Source of the DNA: JACQQW01 sp964520655
GTDB lineage: Bacteria > Omnitrophota > Gorgyraeia > Zapsychrales > Fredricksoniimonadaceae
Reading direction: 5' to 3'
Assembly: GCA_964520655.1 (NCBI GenBank)
Contig: CAZFNI010000008.1
Span: 1-64,000 of the forward strand
DNA length: 64,000 nucleotides
Shown here: positions 9,516 through 19,032 of the stretch, in pieces
Position numbering within the stretch: position 1 is the first letter of the stretch
Layout of the letters: every line of letters starts with the position of its first letter
Program-made: the position numbers and the translations under genes
The notes under the pieces: model-generated
Database searches by the model: none
Told to the model about the DNA's origin: nothing
The model's input: the letters and a program-made list of their open reading frames with translations, nothing else

Positions 9516-10031
9516 GTGAAAAACATCATTCTAGCCCTGGTCATGGTTTTAAGCGGATGCGGGTACACCACCGGTTCCCTGCTGCCCAGTAATTTCCGCA
9601 CCATCCATATCGATGCCTTCAAGAACAAGATCGGTTATCTCAACGAAAATTCACGCGAGCTGTATATCCCGCTTCTTGAGAATAAAGTGCATGACAGTAT
9701 TGTTGTGCGGTTCCAAAATGACGGGCATTTGAAGGTCGAACGCGACGGACAGACAGATCTGGTATTAAAGGGGGAATTGATCCGCTTTGAACGCGAAGAG
9801 CTGCGGGTCAATAATGATCAAAATGTCACGGAATACCGCCTGCGTGTCACGGTCAATATCGCGCTTGTCGATCCTTCCGAGAATAAGGAGATCTGGAAAG
9901 AGAATTCATTTGCCGGCGAAGCGACGTATTATTTGACCGGCCCGCAGTCCAAGTCCGAGAGCGCGGCCCTGGAAGACGCGCTGACCGACCTCTCCCGCCG
10001 CATTGTGGAGCGGACCCTCGAAAACTGGTAA
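9516..10031 (+). CDS. lptE: LptE-like LPS-assembly lipoprotein
   Basis: 171 residues, starting at GTG 9516. Lipobox LSGC with the lipidated cysteine at 15, followed by GYTTGSLLP, the common LptE beginning. The remainder alternates beta strands and helices (TIHIDAFKN, DLVLKGEL, YRLRVTVNIAL, a C-terminal DLSRRIVERTLENW helix), as in LptE/RlpB. LptE plugs the LptD barrel and helps deliver lipopolysaccharide to the outer leaflet. It lies between bamD-like and holA; the lptE-holA order is also known from proteobacteria, which supports the call. Outer-membrane lipoprotein on the periplasmic side. Confidence 0.8.
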   Translation: MKNIILALVMVLSGCGYTTGSLLPSNFRTIHIDAFKNKIGYLNENSRELYIPLLENKVHDSIVVRFQNDGHLKVERDGQTDLVLKGELIRFEREELRVNNDQNVTEYRLRVTVNIALVDPSENKEIWKENSFAGEATYYLTGPQSKSESAALEDALTDLSRRIVERTLENW

Positions 10032-10038
10032 ACCCCCT

Positions 10039-10692
10039 ATGGTCCATTTATTGCTTGGGGCTGACCTGAAATCCAAAGATTCTAAAATAGCTCAGATCAA
10101 ATCATCATCCTTTAGATCAGCTGATGCCTTGTTGTTTGACGTAGAGACCCTCGATGCCCACGGCATGGGTGAGAATGTGTTAAAGAAAGCCTTGATCACC
10201 TTGCCTGTTATCAATGCCAAGAGGCTTGTCATCATCCATAATGTCCATAAATTAAAAAGCGCGGACATTGCTTCCTTAACGAATTTCTTAAAAGATCCCG
10301 GTGCTCATGTGGATGTGGTGCTGGAGACCAGCGAAGATTCATTAAAAGCGGATTTCAAGGGGATAACGGCCCACTGCACGGCTCAGACCTTTGATCTTCC
10401 CAGGAATCCCGATGTGTTCGGGGTCACAAAGTTGATGGCTGCCGGCAGACAGAAAGAAGCGCTTAATACATTAAGCCAGGTGTTTATCAATGATCATCCC
10501 TTAAGGGTGCTGGGTGGTTTAGGTGTATTTTGGGGGAAAGATGGACGCCGATTGGCGCCGCAGGCTTTTGAAGCAGGACTTAAAGCATTAGAAGAGGCGG
10601 ATGCGAATATCAAACGCAGCCGCCTCGATCCTCAATATGCTGTTGAAAAAGTGGTGGTGGAGTTAAGCGGCCTTCTTGCCCGTCGCCAGTAA
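10039..10692 (+). CDS. holA: DNA polymerase III delta subunit (HolA), short form
   Basis: 217 residues from ATG 10039; upstream in-frame starts lie inside lptE and add no conserved sequence. LITLPVINAKRLVIIHNVHKL and VDVVLETSEDSLKADF match the AAA-type domain, and LEEADANIKRSRLDPQYAVEKVVVEL matches the C-terminal collar region. Delta opens the sliding clamp in the clamp loader. At 217 residues it is far shorter than the usual 330-350, so the middle region is reduced or the N-terminal part is shortened. Position after lptE and next to convergent rpsT is as in many bacteria. Its last 30 bases overlap the rpsT 3' end on the other strand. Confidence 0.82.
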   Translation: MVHLLLGADLKSKDSKIAQIKSSSFRSADALLFDVETLDAHGMGENVLKKALITLPVINAKRLVIIHNVHKLKSADIASLTNFLKDPGAHVDVVLETSEDSLKADFKGITAHCTAQTFDLPRNPDVFGVTKLMAAGRQKEALNTLSQVFINDHPLRVLGGLGVFWGKDGRRLAPQAFEAGLKALEEADANIKRSRLDPQYAVEKVVVELSGLLARRQ

Positions 10693-10932
10693 TTTCGCGA
10701 AACGGGATTTACGGCGCGCAGCGGTCTTCTTGTGCATGATGTTGCGCTTGGCAGCTTTATCGAACTTCTTGTAGAGAGTCTTTAAGAGGTCTTTAGAATC
10801 GGTTTTCTTCTCTTCGACCGACGTGACAAATGACTTCAAAGTCTTCTTAAGATCTGTCTTGATATCCAGATTCTGCATGCGTCTGGTGTGAGCTTTGCGG
10901 TTCTCTTTAATAGCGTTACGGCGTTGTGGCAT
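10663..10932 (-). CDS. rpsT: Ribosomal protein bS20
   Basis: 89 residues, highly basic, with the bS20 pattern: RRNAIKENRKAHTRRMQNLDIK at the N-terminus (18 residues of it conserved in type), then KTLYKKFDKAAKRNIMHKKTAARRKSRF. It binds 16S rRNA in the 30S body. It is transcribed alone on the minus strand, with a GGAGATG ribosome binding site 5' of the ATG at 10932. The C-terminal coding region overlaps the 3' end of holA by 30 bases, an unusually tight convergent arrangement that leaves no room for a terminator between the two stops. Confidence 0.95.
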   Translation of the reverse strand: MPQRRNAIKENRKAHTRRMQNLDIKTDLKKTLKSFVTSVEEKKTDSKDLLKTLYKKFDKAAKRNIMHKKTAARRKSRFAKLLATGKKAA

Positions 10933-10994
10933 TGAACATCTCCATGTCTTTTTAAGTTGTTTTAAGTGCGATAATATAGCAAAGAGCCAATTTT

Positions 10995-12353
10995 ATGTCA
11001 ACTGATAAATCGAACCAGGCCCATTTCGGCAAATCCCTGCTTAAACAGGGGGGCATTGTGTCCATGGGGGTCTTGACCTCCCGCGTGCTGGGTTTCTTTC
11101 GGGATGTTCTGTTGGCGCATTTTCTGGGAACAGGCCTGGCGGCCGAAGCGTTCTTAGTTGCCCAGCGTATCCCAAATTTATTACGTGATCTGGTGGGCGA
11201 GGGTGCGGCCAACGCGGCGATCGTCCCGGTCGTGGCGCAATATCAGGAAAAAAATTCCCGGGAAGATCTTTTGGAGCTTATTAATGTGGTCATGGCCTGG
11301 GGGGTGATCGTCTTAAGCGTGATCACGGCACTGGGTATTATTTTTTCCGGACCCATTGTGGGGCTGATCGCGCCTGGTTTTGTCCATGACACCGCCAAAT
11401 ATCAGCTGACCGTTGAATTGACCCGCATCATGTTCCCTTATCTGGTCTTGATCGCATTGACAGCGTTCCAGATGGGGATCTTATATGCCATGCGGTCGTT
11501 TTTCACGCCGGCATTCGGGCCGTGTTTGCTTAATATCGCCATGATCCTAAGCGTTTGGGTCGCGTGTATTCTTTCCATGGATATGGCTTTTGTTCTCTCA
11601 TGGGGTGTTTTGGCTGGAGGGGTTCTGCAGTTTGTCGCGCAGTGGCTGGCATTAAAGAGGCTTGGCATCCATTGGCGCTGGCCACGTTCATTAGATCATG
11701 ACGGGGCCAAGAAGATCTTGACGTTGCTGCTCCCGCGGCTTTGGGGCAGCGGGGTGTATCAGGTCAATATGATCGTCGATACGTTCTGTGCGTCTTTGTC
11801 GGTGATCGTCGGCAGCGGGGGTGTTGCGGCGCTTTATTATGCCAATCGCATCATTTTATTCCCCTTAGGGGTTTTCGGTTACGCGGCTACATCTGTCGGA
11901 CTACCATCGCTTTCTAAGATCGCAGCATCAGGGGACATGACAAAATTCAAAGAGACCGTGCTGTTCGCGCTACGGAATCTGCTCATCGTTCTGGTCGTGT
12001 TCGCTGTTGTTTTTCTAGTCGGTGCGCACTGGATCATTAAGATCGTGTTTGAGCGCGGGGCATTTGATGCTGTCTCAACCACGGTCACCGCTCAGGTTCT
12101 ATTTTTCAGCGCGCTGGGGCTGCCGTTTTACGGCATGGCGCGTTTTCTCGCGTCGGCTTTTTACGCCCTGCAAGACACCAAGACCCCGGTGAAATCCGCG
12201 GCGGTGTGTTTGGTGATCAATGTGCTGCTCAATATCATCTTGATGTTCCCCTTGAAGGTCGGCGGTATCGCGTTGGCCAGCAGCATCGCCAGCATGGCCA
12301 ATACCTGGATGTTATGGACACAATTAAACAAAAAATTAAACAGCTCCCGTTAA
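10995..12353 (+). CDS. murJ: Lipid II flippase MurJ
   Basis: 452 residues with about 13-14 hydrophobic segments. SRVLGFFRDVLLAHFLGTG near the N-terminus and FRVPNLLRDL-type RIPNLLRDLVGEGA are MurJ/MviN signatures; PYLVLIALTA and YYANRIILFPLGVFGYA also fit. It moves lipid-linked peptidoglycan precursors across the inner membrane. The final 40 bases overlap the uvrC start in another frame. It is divergent from rpsT, with a short 62-base region between the start codons that must carry both promoters (GATAAT at 10969 could serve murJ). Confidence 0.93.
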   Translation: MSTDKSNQAHFGKSLLKQGGIVSMGVLTSRVLGFFRDVLLAHFLGTGLAAEAFLVAQRIPNLLRDLVGEGAANAAIVPVVAQYQEKNSREDLLELINVVMAWGVIVLSVITALGIIFSGPIVGLIAPGFVHDTAKYQLTVELTRIMFPYLVLIALTAFQMGILYAMRSFFTPAFGPCLLNIAMILSVWVACILSMDMAFVLSWGVLAGGVLQFVAQWLALKRLGIHWRWPRSLDHDGAKKILTLLLPRLWGSGVYQVNMIVDTFCASLSVIVGSGGVAALYYANRIILFPLGVFGYAATSVGLPSLSKIAASGDMTKFKETVLFALRNLLIVLVVFAVVFLVGAHWIIKIVFERGAFDAVSTTVTAQVLFFSALGLPFYGMARFLASAFYALQDTKTPVKSAAVCLVINVLLNIILMFPLKVGGIALASSIASMANTWMLWTQLNKKLNSSR

Positions 12354-13561
12354 CCAGCGGCGTTTACCTCTATAAGGATATCCAGGGCCAGATCATTTAT
12401 ATCGGCAAAGCCGTTAATCTGCGCCGGCGGGTGGAGTCGTATTTTGGCAAAGACACCCGCTCGCTTAAGACGGACTTGTTGGTCGAGCATATCCGCGATA
12501 TTGAGATCATGGAAACCGCCTCCGAGGCGGAAGCGCTCATCCTGGAAGCCAGTTTAGTCAAAAAGCATCAGCCTAAATACAATGTGGAATTAAAGGACGG
12601 CAAGACCTATCCGTATATCCAGGTCACCCGTGAAGCATTTCCGCTGGTATCTGTTGTGCGTATCAATCGTCGTAAATGTCCCGATGTTCCGGCGGATCTC
12701 TTTGGGCCTTATGTCAATCCTGCCTTGATCCGTGAAGCATTGGGGATCATCCGTAAGATCTTTCCCTTTCGCAGCTGCGAACCGTATGCCGATAAAATTT
12801 GTTTGGATTATCATATCGGCCTGTGTGCCGGTCCCTGTGAGGGGAAGATCAGCAAAGAAGATTATGCCCGCAATATCCGCAATGTGCGCTTGATCCTGGA
12901 GGGCAATAAAGACCATTTATACCGCCAGCTGCACGCGGACATGGAAACCGCGGCCAAGGCAAAGGATTTTGAAGAAGCGGCCATGGTGCGCGACCAGATC
13001 CGGGCGATCGGAGCACTTTATTCCGGGACTAAGGATATTAATTATTTCAAAGAAGCCGAGCAATTACAGCGGGCCTTGGGGATTGAGCGGAGCATCGCCC
13101 GCGTGGAATGTTTTGACATTTCCAATATCATGGGAAATCAAGCGGTCGGTTCCATGGTGTCTTTCTTAAACGGCAAGCCGGATAAAACAAATTACCGCCG
13201 TTTTCGCATCAAAACGGTTAAAGGCATTGATGATTTTGCGATGATCGCCGAAGTTGTCCGCCGCCGCTATACACGTTTGAAGAGTGAAGGGGCTTTGTTC
13301 CCGGATCTGATCTTGATCGACGGAGGCAAGGGGCAGCTGGGGGCAGCGGTGGCTGAGCTTAAAAAACTGGAAGTGACAGTGCCGATCGTGTCATTGGCTA
13401 AACGCGAGGAAGAATTGTTCCTGCCAGGCAAGCGGTCCGCGGTGGTCTTGCCGCCGTCATCATTGGGGTTAAGGCTGGTGATGCGTATCCGGGATGAAGC
13501 CCATCGGTTCGCGGTGAGTTATCACCGCCTGCTGCGCGCAAAGGAGATGCTCCATGAATAG
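12314..13561 (+). CDS. uvrC: UvrC excinuclease subunit lacking the C-terminal HhH domain
   Basis: 415 residues from ATG 12314, inside the end of murJ; this start places the GIY-YIG domain at the N-terminus (SGVYLYKD ... IIYIGKA) as expected. Next come the four-cysteine Fe-S motif (RSCEPYADKICLDYHIGLC.. with CAGPCEG), the UVR helix (KDFEEAAMVRDQIRAI) that meets UvrB, and the RNase H-like 3' nuclease domain with FDISN and IDGGKGQL. The protein stops after RIRDEAHRFAVSYHR, just where the tandem helix-hairpin-helix region would begin, against about 600 residues in typical UvrC. The stop is clean and is followed by a gene with a good ribosome binding site, so this is a genuinely short form or an old truncation. 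It makes the dual incision in nucleotide excision repair. Confidence 0.9.
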   Translation: MDTIKQKIKQLPLTSGVYLYKDIQGQIIYIGKAVNLRRRVESYFGKDTRSLKTDLLVEHIRDIEIMETASEAEALILEASLVKKHQPKYNVELKDGKTYPYIQVTREAFPLVSVVRINRRKCPDVPADLFGPYVNPALIREALGIIRKIFPFRSCEPYADKICLDYHIGLCAGPCEGKISKEDYARNIRNVRLILEGNKDHLYRQLHADMETAAKAKDFEEAAMVRDQIRAIGALYSGTKDINYFKEAEQLQRALGIERSIARVECFDISNIMGNQAVGSMVSFLNGKPDKTNYRRFRIKTVKGIDDFAMIAEVVRRRYTRLKSEGALFPDLILIDGGKGQLGAAVAELKKLEVTVPIVSLAKREEELFLPGKRSAVVLPPSSLGLRLVMRIRDEAHRFAVSYHRLLRAKEMLHE

Positions 13562-13736
13562 TTTGAGCAATTTCTTACTGGCGGTGATGGGGGCAGTCAC
13601 GATCTATGTGATCTGGTACGGCCTTCAAACAGGCGGGCAGTACTGCAATGCGATGTGGTTTGGCAGTGCGCCGCCCGTCATCATGCTGATCGCCTTCTGG
13701 TTCATTTGGGACATTTTAAACCGTTTTCGGCCCTAA
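13554..13736 (+). CDS. Small two-helix membrane protein
   Basis: 60 residues with two hydrophobic segments (about 5-25 and 35-55) and a short loop containing one cysteine. AAGGAG at 13542-13547 lies 6 bases before the ATG, and the start overlaps the uvrC stop by 8 bases, so translation is likely coupled. I do not recognise a family. The tight spacing and clear ribosome binding site are the main evidence that it is a gene. Confidence 0.6.
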   Translation: MNSLSNFLLAVMGAVTIYVIWYGLQTGGQYCNAMWFGSAPPVIMLIAFWFIWDILNRFRP

Positions 13737-13847
13737 TCGCCGGCCCAAGAGGCACTTAGAAAACAGTCGACAATGCCGGATTTTACGTCTAAGATAGCAC
13801 TCTTATTGTGCGGTTTTTATTTGTGTTTTGTTTAAGAAAGGGAGTTC

Positions 13848-14921
13848 ATGGAAATTGGTATTGTTGGTTTGCCTAATGTGGGCAAATCCTCTTTATTTAA
13901 TGCGTTGACCGGTGCGGCTGCTGCCGCGGAAAATTTTCCTTTTACCACCATTGAGCCCAATATTGGGGTTGTGCCGTTGCCTGACGCGCGCATGGATGTG
14001 TTCGCCAGGGAATGGGGGTCTCAGAAGATCGTCCCATCCGGGATACGTTTCGTGGACATCGCCGGCATCGTCAAAGGGGCTTCCCAGGGTGAAGGATTGG
14101 GCAATAAGTTCTTAGCCAATATCCGCAGCGTCGATGCGATCGCGCATGTGGTGCGCTGTTTCAAAGATGATAACGTGGTCAATGTCATGAATGAGCTTGA
14201 TCCCCAAAGCGCGGCCGATATCATTGAGACCGAATTATTGTTAGCCGACATCCAGCAGGCCCAAAAGGGTTTAGAGAAATGGATGAAGACGGCCAAGGGC
14301 GGCGACGCAGAGGCCAAGAAACGCGTCGAGACTCTCAATGTGCTGATCAAAGGATTTAATGAAGGCAAGCCCGCCCGCAACCAGGGGCTGGCGCTGGAAG
14401 ATTACGCCGAATACCAGTTCTTGACCGGCAAGCCACTATTGTATGTGGCTAATACCGACGAAGGAGAACCTGATCCGGTCTTGCTTAAACCATTGCAGGA
14501 ACGCGCGGCCAAAGAAGGGGCCGCGTTAATTTCATTGTGCACCAAGCTGGAAGCAGAGATCGTGGCTCTGCCGCCGGAAGAGCGCGCGGAATATTATGCA
14601 TCCGCCGGAATTGCCACCCCGGGGCTGGCGCGTCTGGCGCAGGCAGGCAAAGAACTGCTGGGATTGATCTGTTTTTTTACCGCAGGTCCTCAAGAAGTAC
14701 ATGCCTGGCTTATCCCCAAAGGCACGCGGGCCATCAAAGCCGCGGGCAAGATCCACAGCGACATTGAACGCGGGTTTATCCGCGCGGAGATCTATAAATA
14801 CGACGATCTTGCTAAATACGGGTCGTATAAAGCCCTGCAGGAAAAGAATCTGGTGACGCTGGAGGGGAAAGATTACGAAATGAAAGACGGGGACGCGGCG
14901 TATTTTCGCTTTAGCGTATAA
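13848..14921 (+). CDS. ychF: Redox-responsive ATPase YchF (Obg family)
   Basis: 357 residues, near the family standard of 363. GLPNVGKSS at 7-15 is the P-loop; NFPFTTIEPN, then DIAGIVKGAS, follow as the switch regions. The C-terminal TGS-like part (FFTAGPQEVHAWLIPKGT, then SDIERGFIRAEIYKYDD) is characteristic. YchF/Ola1 binds ATP rather than GTP and interacts with ribosomes. A GGGAG ribosome binding site precedes the ATG. It is followed after 5 bases by prfB, so both translation factors are likely on one mRNA. Cytoplasmic. Confidence 0.95.
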   Translation: MEIGIVGLPNVGKSSLFNALTGAAAAAENFPFTTIEPNIGVVPLPDARMDVFAREWGSQKIVPSGIRFVDIAGIVKGASQGEGLGNKFLANIRSVDAIAHVVRCFKDDNVVNVMNELDPQSAADIIETELLLADIQQAQKGLEKWMKTAKGGDAEAKKRVETLNVLIKGFNEGKPARNQGLALEDYAEYQFLTGKPLLYVANTDEGEPDPVLLKPLQERAAKEGAALISLCTKLEAEIVALPPEERAEYYASAGIATPGLARLAQAGKELLGLICFFTAGPQEVHAWLIPKGTRAIKAAGKIHSDIERGFIRAEIYKYDDLAKYGSYKALQEKNLVTLEGKDYEMKDGDAAYFRFSV

Positions 14922-14926
14922 TTGAC

Positions 14927-16061
14927 ATGAGTGAAGTGATCAAAAGACAGTTGAATGATCTCGCCCAAAGGCTGGCTGGCCTAAGGGGGTATCTTTGACA
15001 TTGCCCATAAAGAGATATTGATCGCCGATATCCAGGCGCAGATGACACAGGGCGGTTTCTGGGATAATCAACCGCTAGCTAACAAGCTCATGCAGGATTT
15101 AAAGACGCTTAAAAGCGTGGTTGAGCCCTACCATGATTGCGTCAAACGCACCGGGGATGCGCAGGAATTGCTTGAGATATCGGGCGATGACGCGTCGATG
15201 ACAGCACAGATCGAGGCGGAAGTAGTCGCGATCAACGCGGTCATTGAGCAGACGGAATTACAGGCCATGCTGGCCGGGCCATTTGATAACAGTAGCGCGC
15301 TTTTAGGGATCAACGCTGGTGCCGGAGGGACGGAATCGTGCGACTGGGCTCTGATGTTGTTTCGCATGTATTGCCGCTGGTGCGAGAGTAAAGGTTATAA
15401 GCATGAGGTGATCGATTATTTGGAAGGCGAAGGCGCTGGGATCAAAAGTGCCATGATCCGCGTGCAGGGCGAGAAAGCGTATGGGTATTTAAAGTCGGAA
15501 AAGGGCGTGCATCGTTTGGTCAGGATATCGCCTTTTGACGCGAATAAGCGCCGGCACACATCTTTCGCATCGGTGGAAGTGATCCCCGAGATCGAGGATG
15601 ATATCACGGTCGCGATCGACCCAGGTGAGCTTCGCATTGATGTGTATCGGGCATCAGGTCCTGGTGGTCAGGGGGTCAATACGACCGACTCAGCGGTGCG
15701 CATCACCCATTTACCGACAGGGATCGTGGCGCAGTCGCAGAAAGAACGCTCACAGCTGCAGAACAAAGCACAGGCCATGAAAGTCTTGCGGGCCAGATTG
15801 TATGAGGTCAAAGCACGCGAGCAGGAAGCGTTGTTAACCAAGGAAGCGGGCGATAAACAAAAGATCGAGTGGGGCAGTCAGATCCGTTCCTATGTGCTTC
15901 AGCCTTACATCATGGTCAAAGATCATAGGACGCTCGTTGAGACCGGCAATGCCCAAAAAGTTTTAGACGGCGATTTGGATGCGTTCATCGAAGGGTATCT
16001 AAAGACGAAACCCGAAGACAGGGATAAACGCTTAAAAAACAAAGGAAACGATGATGTTTGA
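14927..16061 (+). CDS. prfB: Peptide chain release factor 2 with programmed +1 frameshift
   Basis: Translation starts at ATG 14927, reads 23 codons to an in-frame TGA at 14996-14998, and must shift +1 to continue from GAC at 14997 to the TAA/TGA-terminated main frame ending at 16061, about 377 residues in total. The shift site is the classic AGG GGG TAT CTT TGA C, with an internal Shine-Dalgarno-like AGGGGG. The main frame carries the SPF tripeptide (VRISPFDANKRRH), which recognises UGA/UAA, and the catalytic GGQ loop (SGPGGQGVNTTDS). RF2 terminates translation at UGA and UAA and limits its own synthesis through this shift. Downstream it overlaps secA by 8-11 bases. Confidence 0.95.
14984..14999 (+). 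promoter_or_regulatory. RF2 autoregulatory +1 frameshift site
   Basis: AGGGGG (14984-14989) acts as the internal Shine-Dalgarno element three bases before CTT TGA C (14993-14999). This matches the conserved prfB recoding signal: low RF2 favours slippage on CTT and read-on in the +1 frame. Confidence 0.93.
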
Positions 16062-19032
16062 TTTTCTAATCCGTAACACGGTGGTTAAGTCCGCTCAGTC
16101 CCATATTGACAGGCTTTCTCCCAAGGTGCAGATCCACGTGCATCCGGAAGCACCTCTCCCGTCGATCAGCTTGGTCAAAAAGTTATCCGGACGTGCCGCT
16201 GAGATATGTGCGATGGAAGCAAAGATCAGCGCCTTGACGGACGAGCAGTTAAAAGCTAAAACAACGGAATTTAAAAATAAGATCGCGACCGGCATTGCCA
16301 AGCTTAAAAAGGAATATGCTCAGTTAGAAGATAATCACCGCCGGGCTCTGTCTGCCCAGGAACGGGAAGATATTTCGGTTCAGATCAAGCGCGTGGCGGA
16401 GGAATTATTCGAGGCCAAGCAAGCTGTGTTGGATGATATTTTAAATGAAGCTTTTGCGGTAGTGCGCGAAGCGGGAAAACGCGTGCGCGGGATGCGGCAT
16501 TTTGATGTTCAGTTAGTTGGTGGCATGGTCTTGCACGGTGGCGGCATCGCTGAAATGACGACGGGGGAAGGAAAGACCTTAGTCGCGACCTTACCGGCGT
16601 ATTTAAACGCGCTGACCGGCGACGGGGTGCATGTGGTCACGGTGAACGATTATCTGGCGCACCGCGACCGCAACTGGATGGGGCCTATCTATGAGTTTTT
16701 GGGGTTGACTGTCGGCTGTATCCAGCATTCCATGAATCCTACCCAGCGGCAGGAAGCGTACAACTGCGATATCACCTACGGGACCAATAATGAGTTCGGG
16801 TTTGATTATCTGCGCGACAACATGGTTTCTTTTAAAGAAGAAATGGTCCAGCAGAAAGGGCATGCTTTCGCCATTGTCGACGAAGTTGATAGTATCTTAG
16901 TCGATGAGGCCAGGACCCCCTTGATCATCTCCGGTCCCGCGGAGGAAAGCACGGATAAATATTACACGGCCTATAAGATCAGCCAGGTGCTCAAAGGCCG
17001 CCGGGTCACAGAATCGGAAGAGATCGATGCCAAGCATAAAGGCGAGGACCTTTCTGTCGGGTTTGATTACGTGGCTGATGAAAAGAACAAGTCCATCTCG
17101 ATGACCGAGCAGGGGGAGAATAAGGCGGCGGAGATGTTCAATGTCAAGAATTTGCATGAGATCGATACGGTGGAATACCGTCATCATGTCATTTGCGCGC
17201 TGCGTGCCAAGGAATTCTTCCGGGTCGACGTTGATTATGTGGTCAAAGACGGTAAAGTCGTGATCGTGGATGAATTCACCGGGCGCATGATGCCGGGACG
17301 ACGCTGGTCGGACGGCCTGCATCAGGCGGTCGAGGCTCGTGAAGGGATCCGCATCGAACGCGAAAATCAGACGCTGGCGACCATCACCTTCCAGAATTAT
17401 TTCCGTATGTACAATAAGCTCGGCGGTATGACCGGCACAGCGTACACCGAGGCCAATGAATTCAAACAGATCTATGAACTCGATGTGGTCGTCATCCCTA
17501 CCAACCGTCCATTGGTGCGCAAGAATTTTGCCGACTGCATTTATAAGACCCAGGCAGAGAAATATAACGCGGTCGTCGAAGAGATCGCCGCGGCCAACGC
17601 TAAAGGCCAGCCGGTCTTAGTGGGTACGATATCCATTGAGAAATCAGAGGTCATATCCGCTTTGCTGCGTAAAAAAGGCGTTATCCATCAGGTCTTGAAC
17701 GCGAAATATCACGAGATGGAAGCGCATATCATCGCCCAGGCCGGACGCTATAAGGCGGTGACGATCGCCACCAACATGGCGGGCCGCGGTACGGACATCA
17801 TGCTTGGCGGTAACGCGGAATATCTCGCGCGGGCGCTGGTCTTAGAAAAGGGCAAGAATGCCAACGATGAAGAACGCGCGGAAATGGTCGCGAAATTCAT
17901 CACGCAATTCAAGGAACAGGTTGCTAAAGAAAAGGAACAGGTGCTGGCTGCCGGCGGGCTTTTGGTTTTAGGTACCGAGCGTCATGAGTCGCGCCGTATC
18001 GACAATCAGCTGCGCGGACGCTGCGGCCGTCAGGGGGATCCCGGCGGGTCGCGTTTCTTTGTGTCCCTCCAGGATGACCTGATGAGGTTATTCGCTTCCG
18101 ACAGGATCATGTTCGTCATGGAAAAGATGGGCATGGAAGAGGGGCAGGTCATTGAATCGCGCATGGTCTCAGGCGCCCTGGAAGTCGCGCAGAAACGTGT
18201 CGAAGGTTACAATTTTGAGATCCGCAAACAACTGCTGGAATATGACAATGTCATGAACAAGCAGCGTGAGGTCATTTATACCTTACGCCGTTCGATCCTT
18301 GAGGGCGAGAATTTAAAAGACGTGGTCTTAGATGCCATCGCCTCTTCTTCCGACGGGCTTGTGGCGCGCTACGTTGAGATGAATGCGCAGGGAGAGGGTG
18401 ATTTTATGGGTTTAGCCGAGCAGATCGCCGGCCGTTTCAACTGTGATATCCGTCCGACCATTGACCATTTAAAAGCATTGCCGGTCAAAGAGGTCAAAGA
18501 TGAAGTGCTGGATATGCTTTATAAGGCCTATGAGACGAAAGAAACGCAGCTGGGGATGGAGCTGGTGCGCCGCATGGAGCGCATGGTGCTGTTGCATGTG
18601 ATCGATACCAAATGGAAAGATCACCTGCATGCCATGGACCATATCAAGGATGGGATTTCCTTAAGGGCCTTAGGCCAGAAAGATCCGCTGGTCGAATACA
18701 AGAAGGAAGGCTTTGCGATGTTCAAGAATATGTACGCGACCATCCACGACGATGTGGCCTCGCTCATGTTCAAGCTGGAGCCGCCGCCTGAAGAGATGCA
18801 GCGGCAGCGTTCGGTCTTTTCCGGTATTGCCCAGAACGCGATCCACCAGGAAGTCGGTCCTATGCCGGTCTCTGTGCCCGTGCCCGGGATGCCGAGCGGT
18901 TCGCCTGTGGAGGGGATCGTTCCGTCAATGCCGTCGGCCATGCCGGTTGTCAGCTCACAGGACAAGGTTGGTCGCAATGATCCCTGCCCTTGCGGCAGCG
19001 GCAAAAAATACAAGAAATGCCACGGACAATAA
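16051..19032 (+). CDS. secA: Preprotein translocase ATPase SecA
   Basis: 993 residues. Walker A TGEGKTLVATLPAYLNAL, Walker B VDEVDSILVDEARTPL, the ATNMAGRGTDIMLGG helicase segment and the LRGRCGRQGDPG motif are all present. The C-terminus has the zinc-binding tail (VGRNDPCPCGSGKKYKKCHG), which contacts SecB or lipid. SecA drives export through SecYEG. Two adjacent ATGs (16051 and 16054) are possible starts, both inside the end of prfB. An insertion relative to E. coli is seen near residues 320-345 (an extra charged stretch after the DEAD segment). Its end overlaps lnt by 16 bases. Confidence 0.97.
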   Translation: MMFDFLIRNTVVKSAQSHIDRLSPKVQIHVHPEAPLPSISLVKKLSGRAAEICAMEAKISALTDEQLKAKTTEFKNKIATGIAKLKKEYAQLEDNHRRALSAQEREDISVQIKRVAEELFEAKQAVLDDILNEAFAVVREAGKRVRGMRHFDVQLVGGMVLHGGGIAEMTTGEGKTLVATLPAYLNALTGDGVHVVTVNDYLAHRDRNWMGPIYEFLGLTVGCIQHSMNPTQRQEAYNCDITYGTNNEFGFDYLRDNMVSFKEEMVQQKGHAFAIVDEVDSILVDEARTPLIISGPAEESTDKYYTAYKISQVLKGRRVTESEEIDAKHKGEDLSVGFDYVADEKNKSISMTEQGENKAAEMFNVKNLHEIDTVEYRHHVICALRAKEFFRVDVDYVVKDGKVVIVDEFTGRMMPGRRWSDGLHQAVEAREGIRIERENQTLATITFQNYFRMYNKLGGMTGTAYTEANEFKQIYELDVVVIPTNRPLVRKNFADCIYKTQAEKYNAVVEEIAAANAKGQPVLVGTISIEKSEVISALLRKKGVIHQVLNAKYHEMEAHIIAQAGRYKAVTIATNMAGRGTDIMLGGNAEYLARALVLEKGKNANDEERAEMVAKFITQFKEQVAKEKEQVLAAGGLLVLGTERHESRRIDNQLRGRCGRQGDPGGSRFFVSLQDDLMRLFASDRIMFVMEKMGMEEGQVIESRMVSGALEVAQKRVEGYNFEIRKQLLEYDNVMNKQREVIYTLRRSILEGENLKDVVLDAIASSSDGLVARYVEMNAQGEGDFMGLAEQIAGRFNCDIRPTIDHLKALPVKEVKDEVLDMLYKAYETKETQLGMELVRRMERMVLLHVIDTKWKDHLHAMDHIKDGISLRALGQKDPLVEYKKEGFAMFKNMYATIHDDVASLMFKLEPPPEEMQRQRSVFSGIAQNAIHQEVGPMPVSVPVPGMPSGSPVEGIVPSMPSAMPVVSSQDKVGRNDPCPCGSGKKYKKCHGQ

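Noticed and set aside
14996..14998. In-frame TGA in prfB taken as a frameshift error
   Set aside because: The surrounding sequence is the conserved RF2 recoding signal, so this is regulation and not an error or pseudogene.
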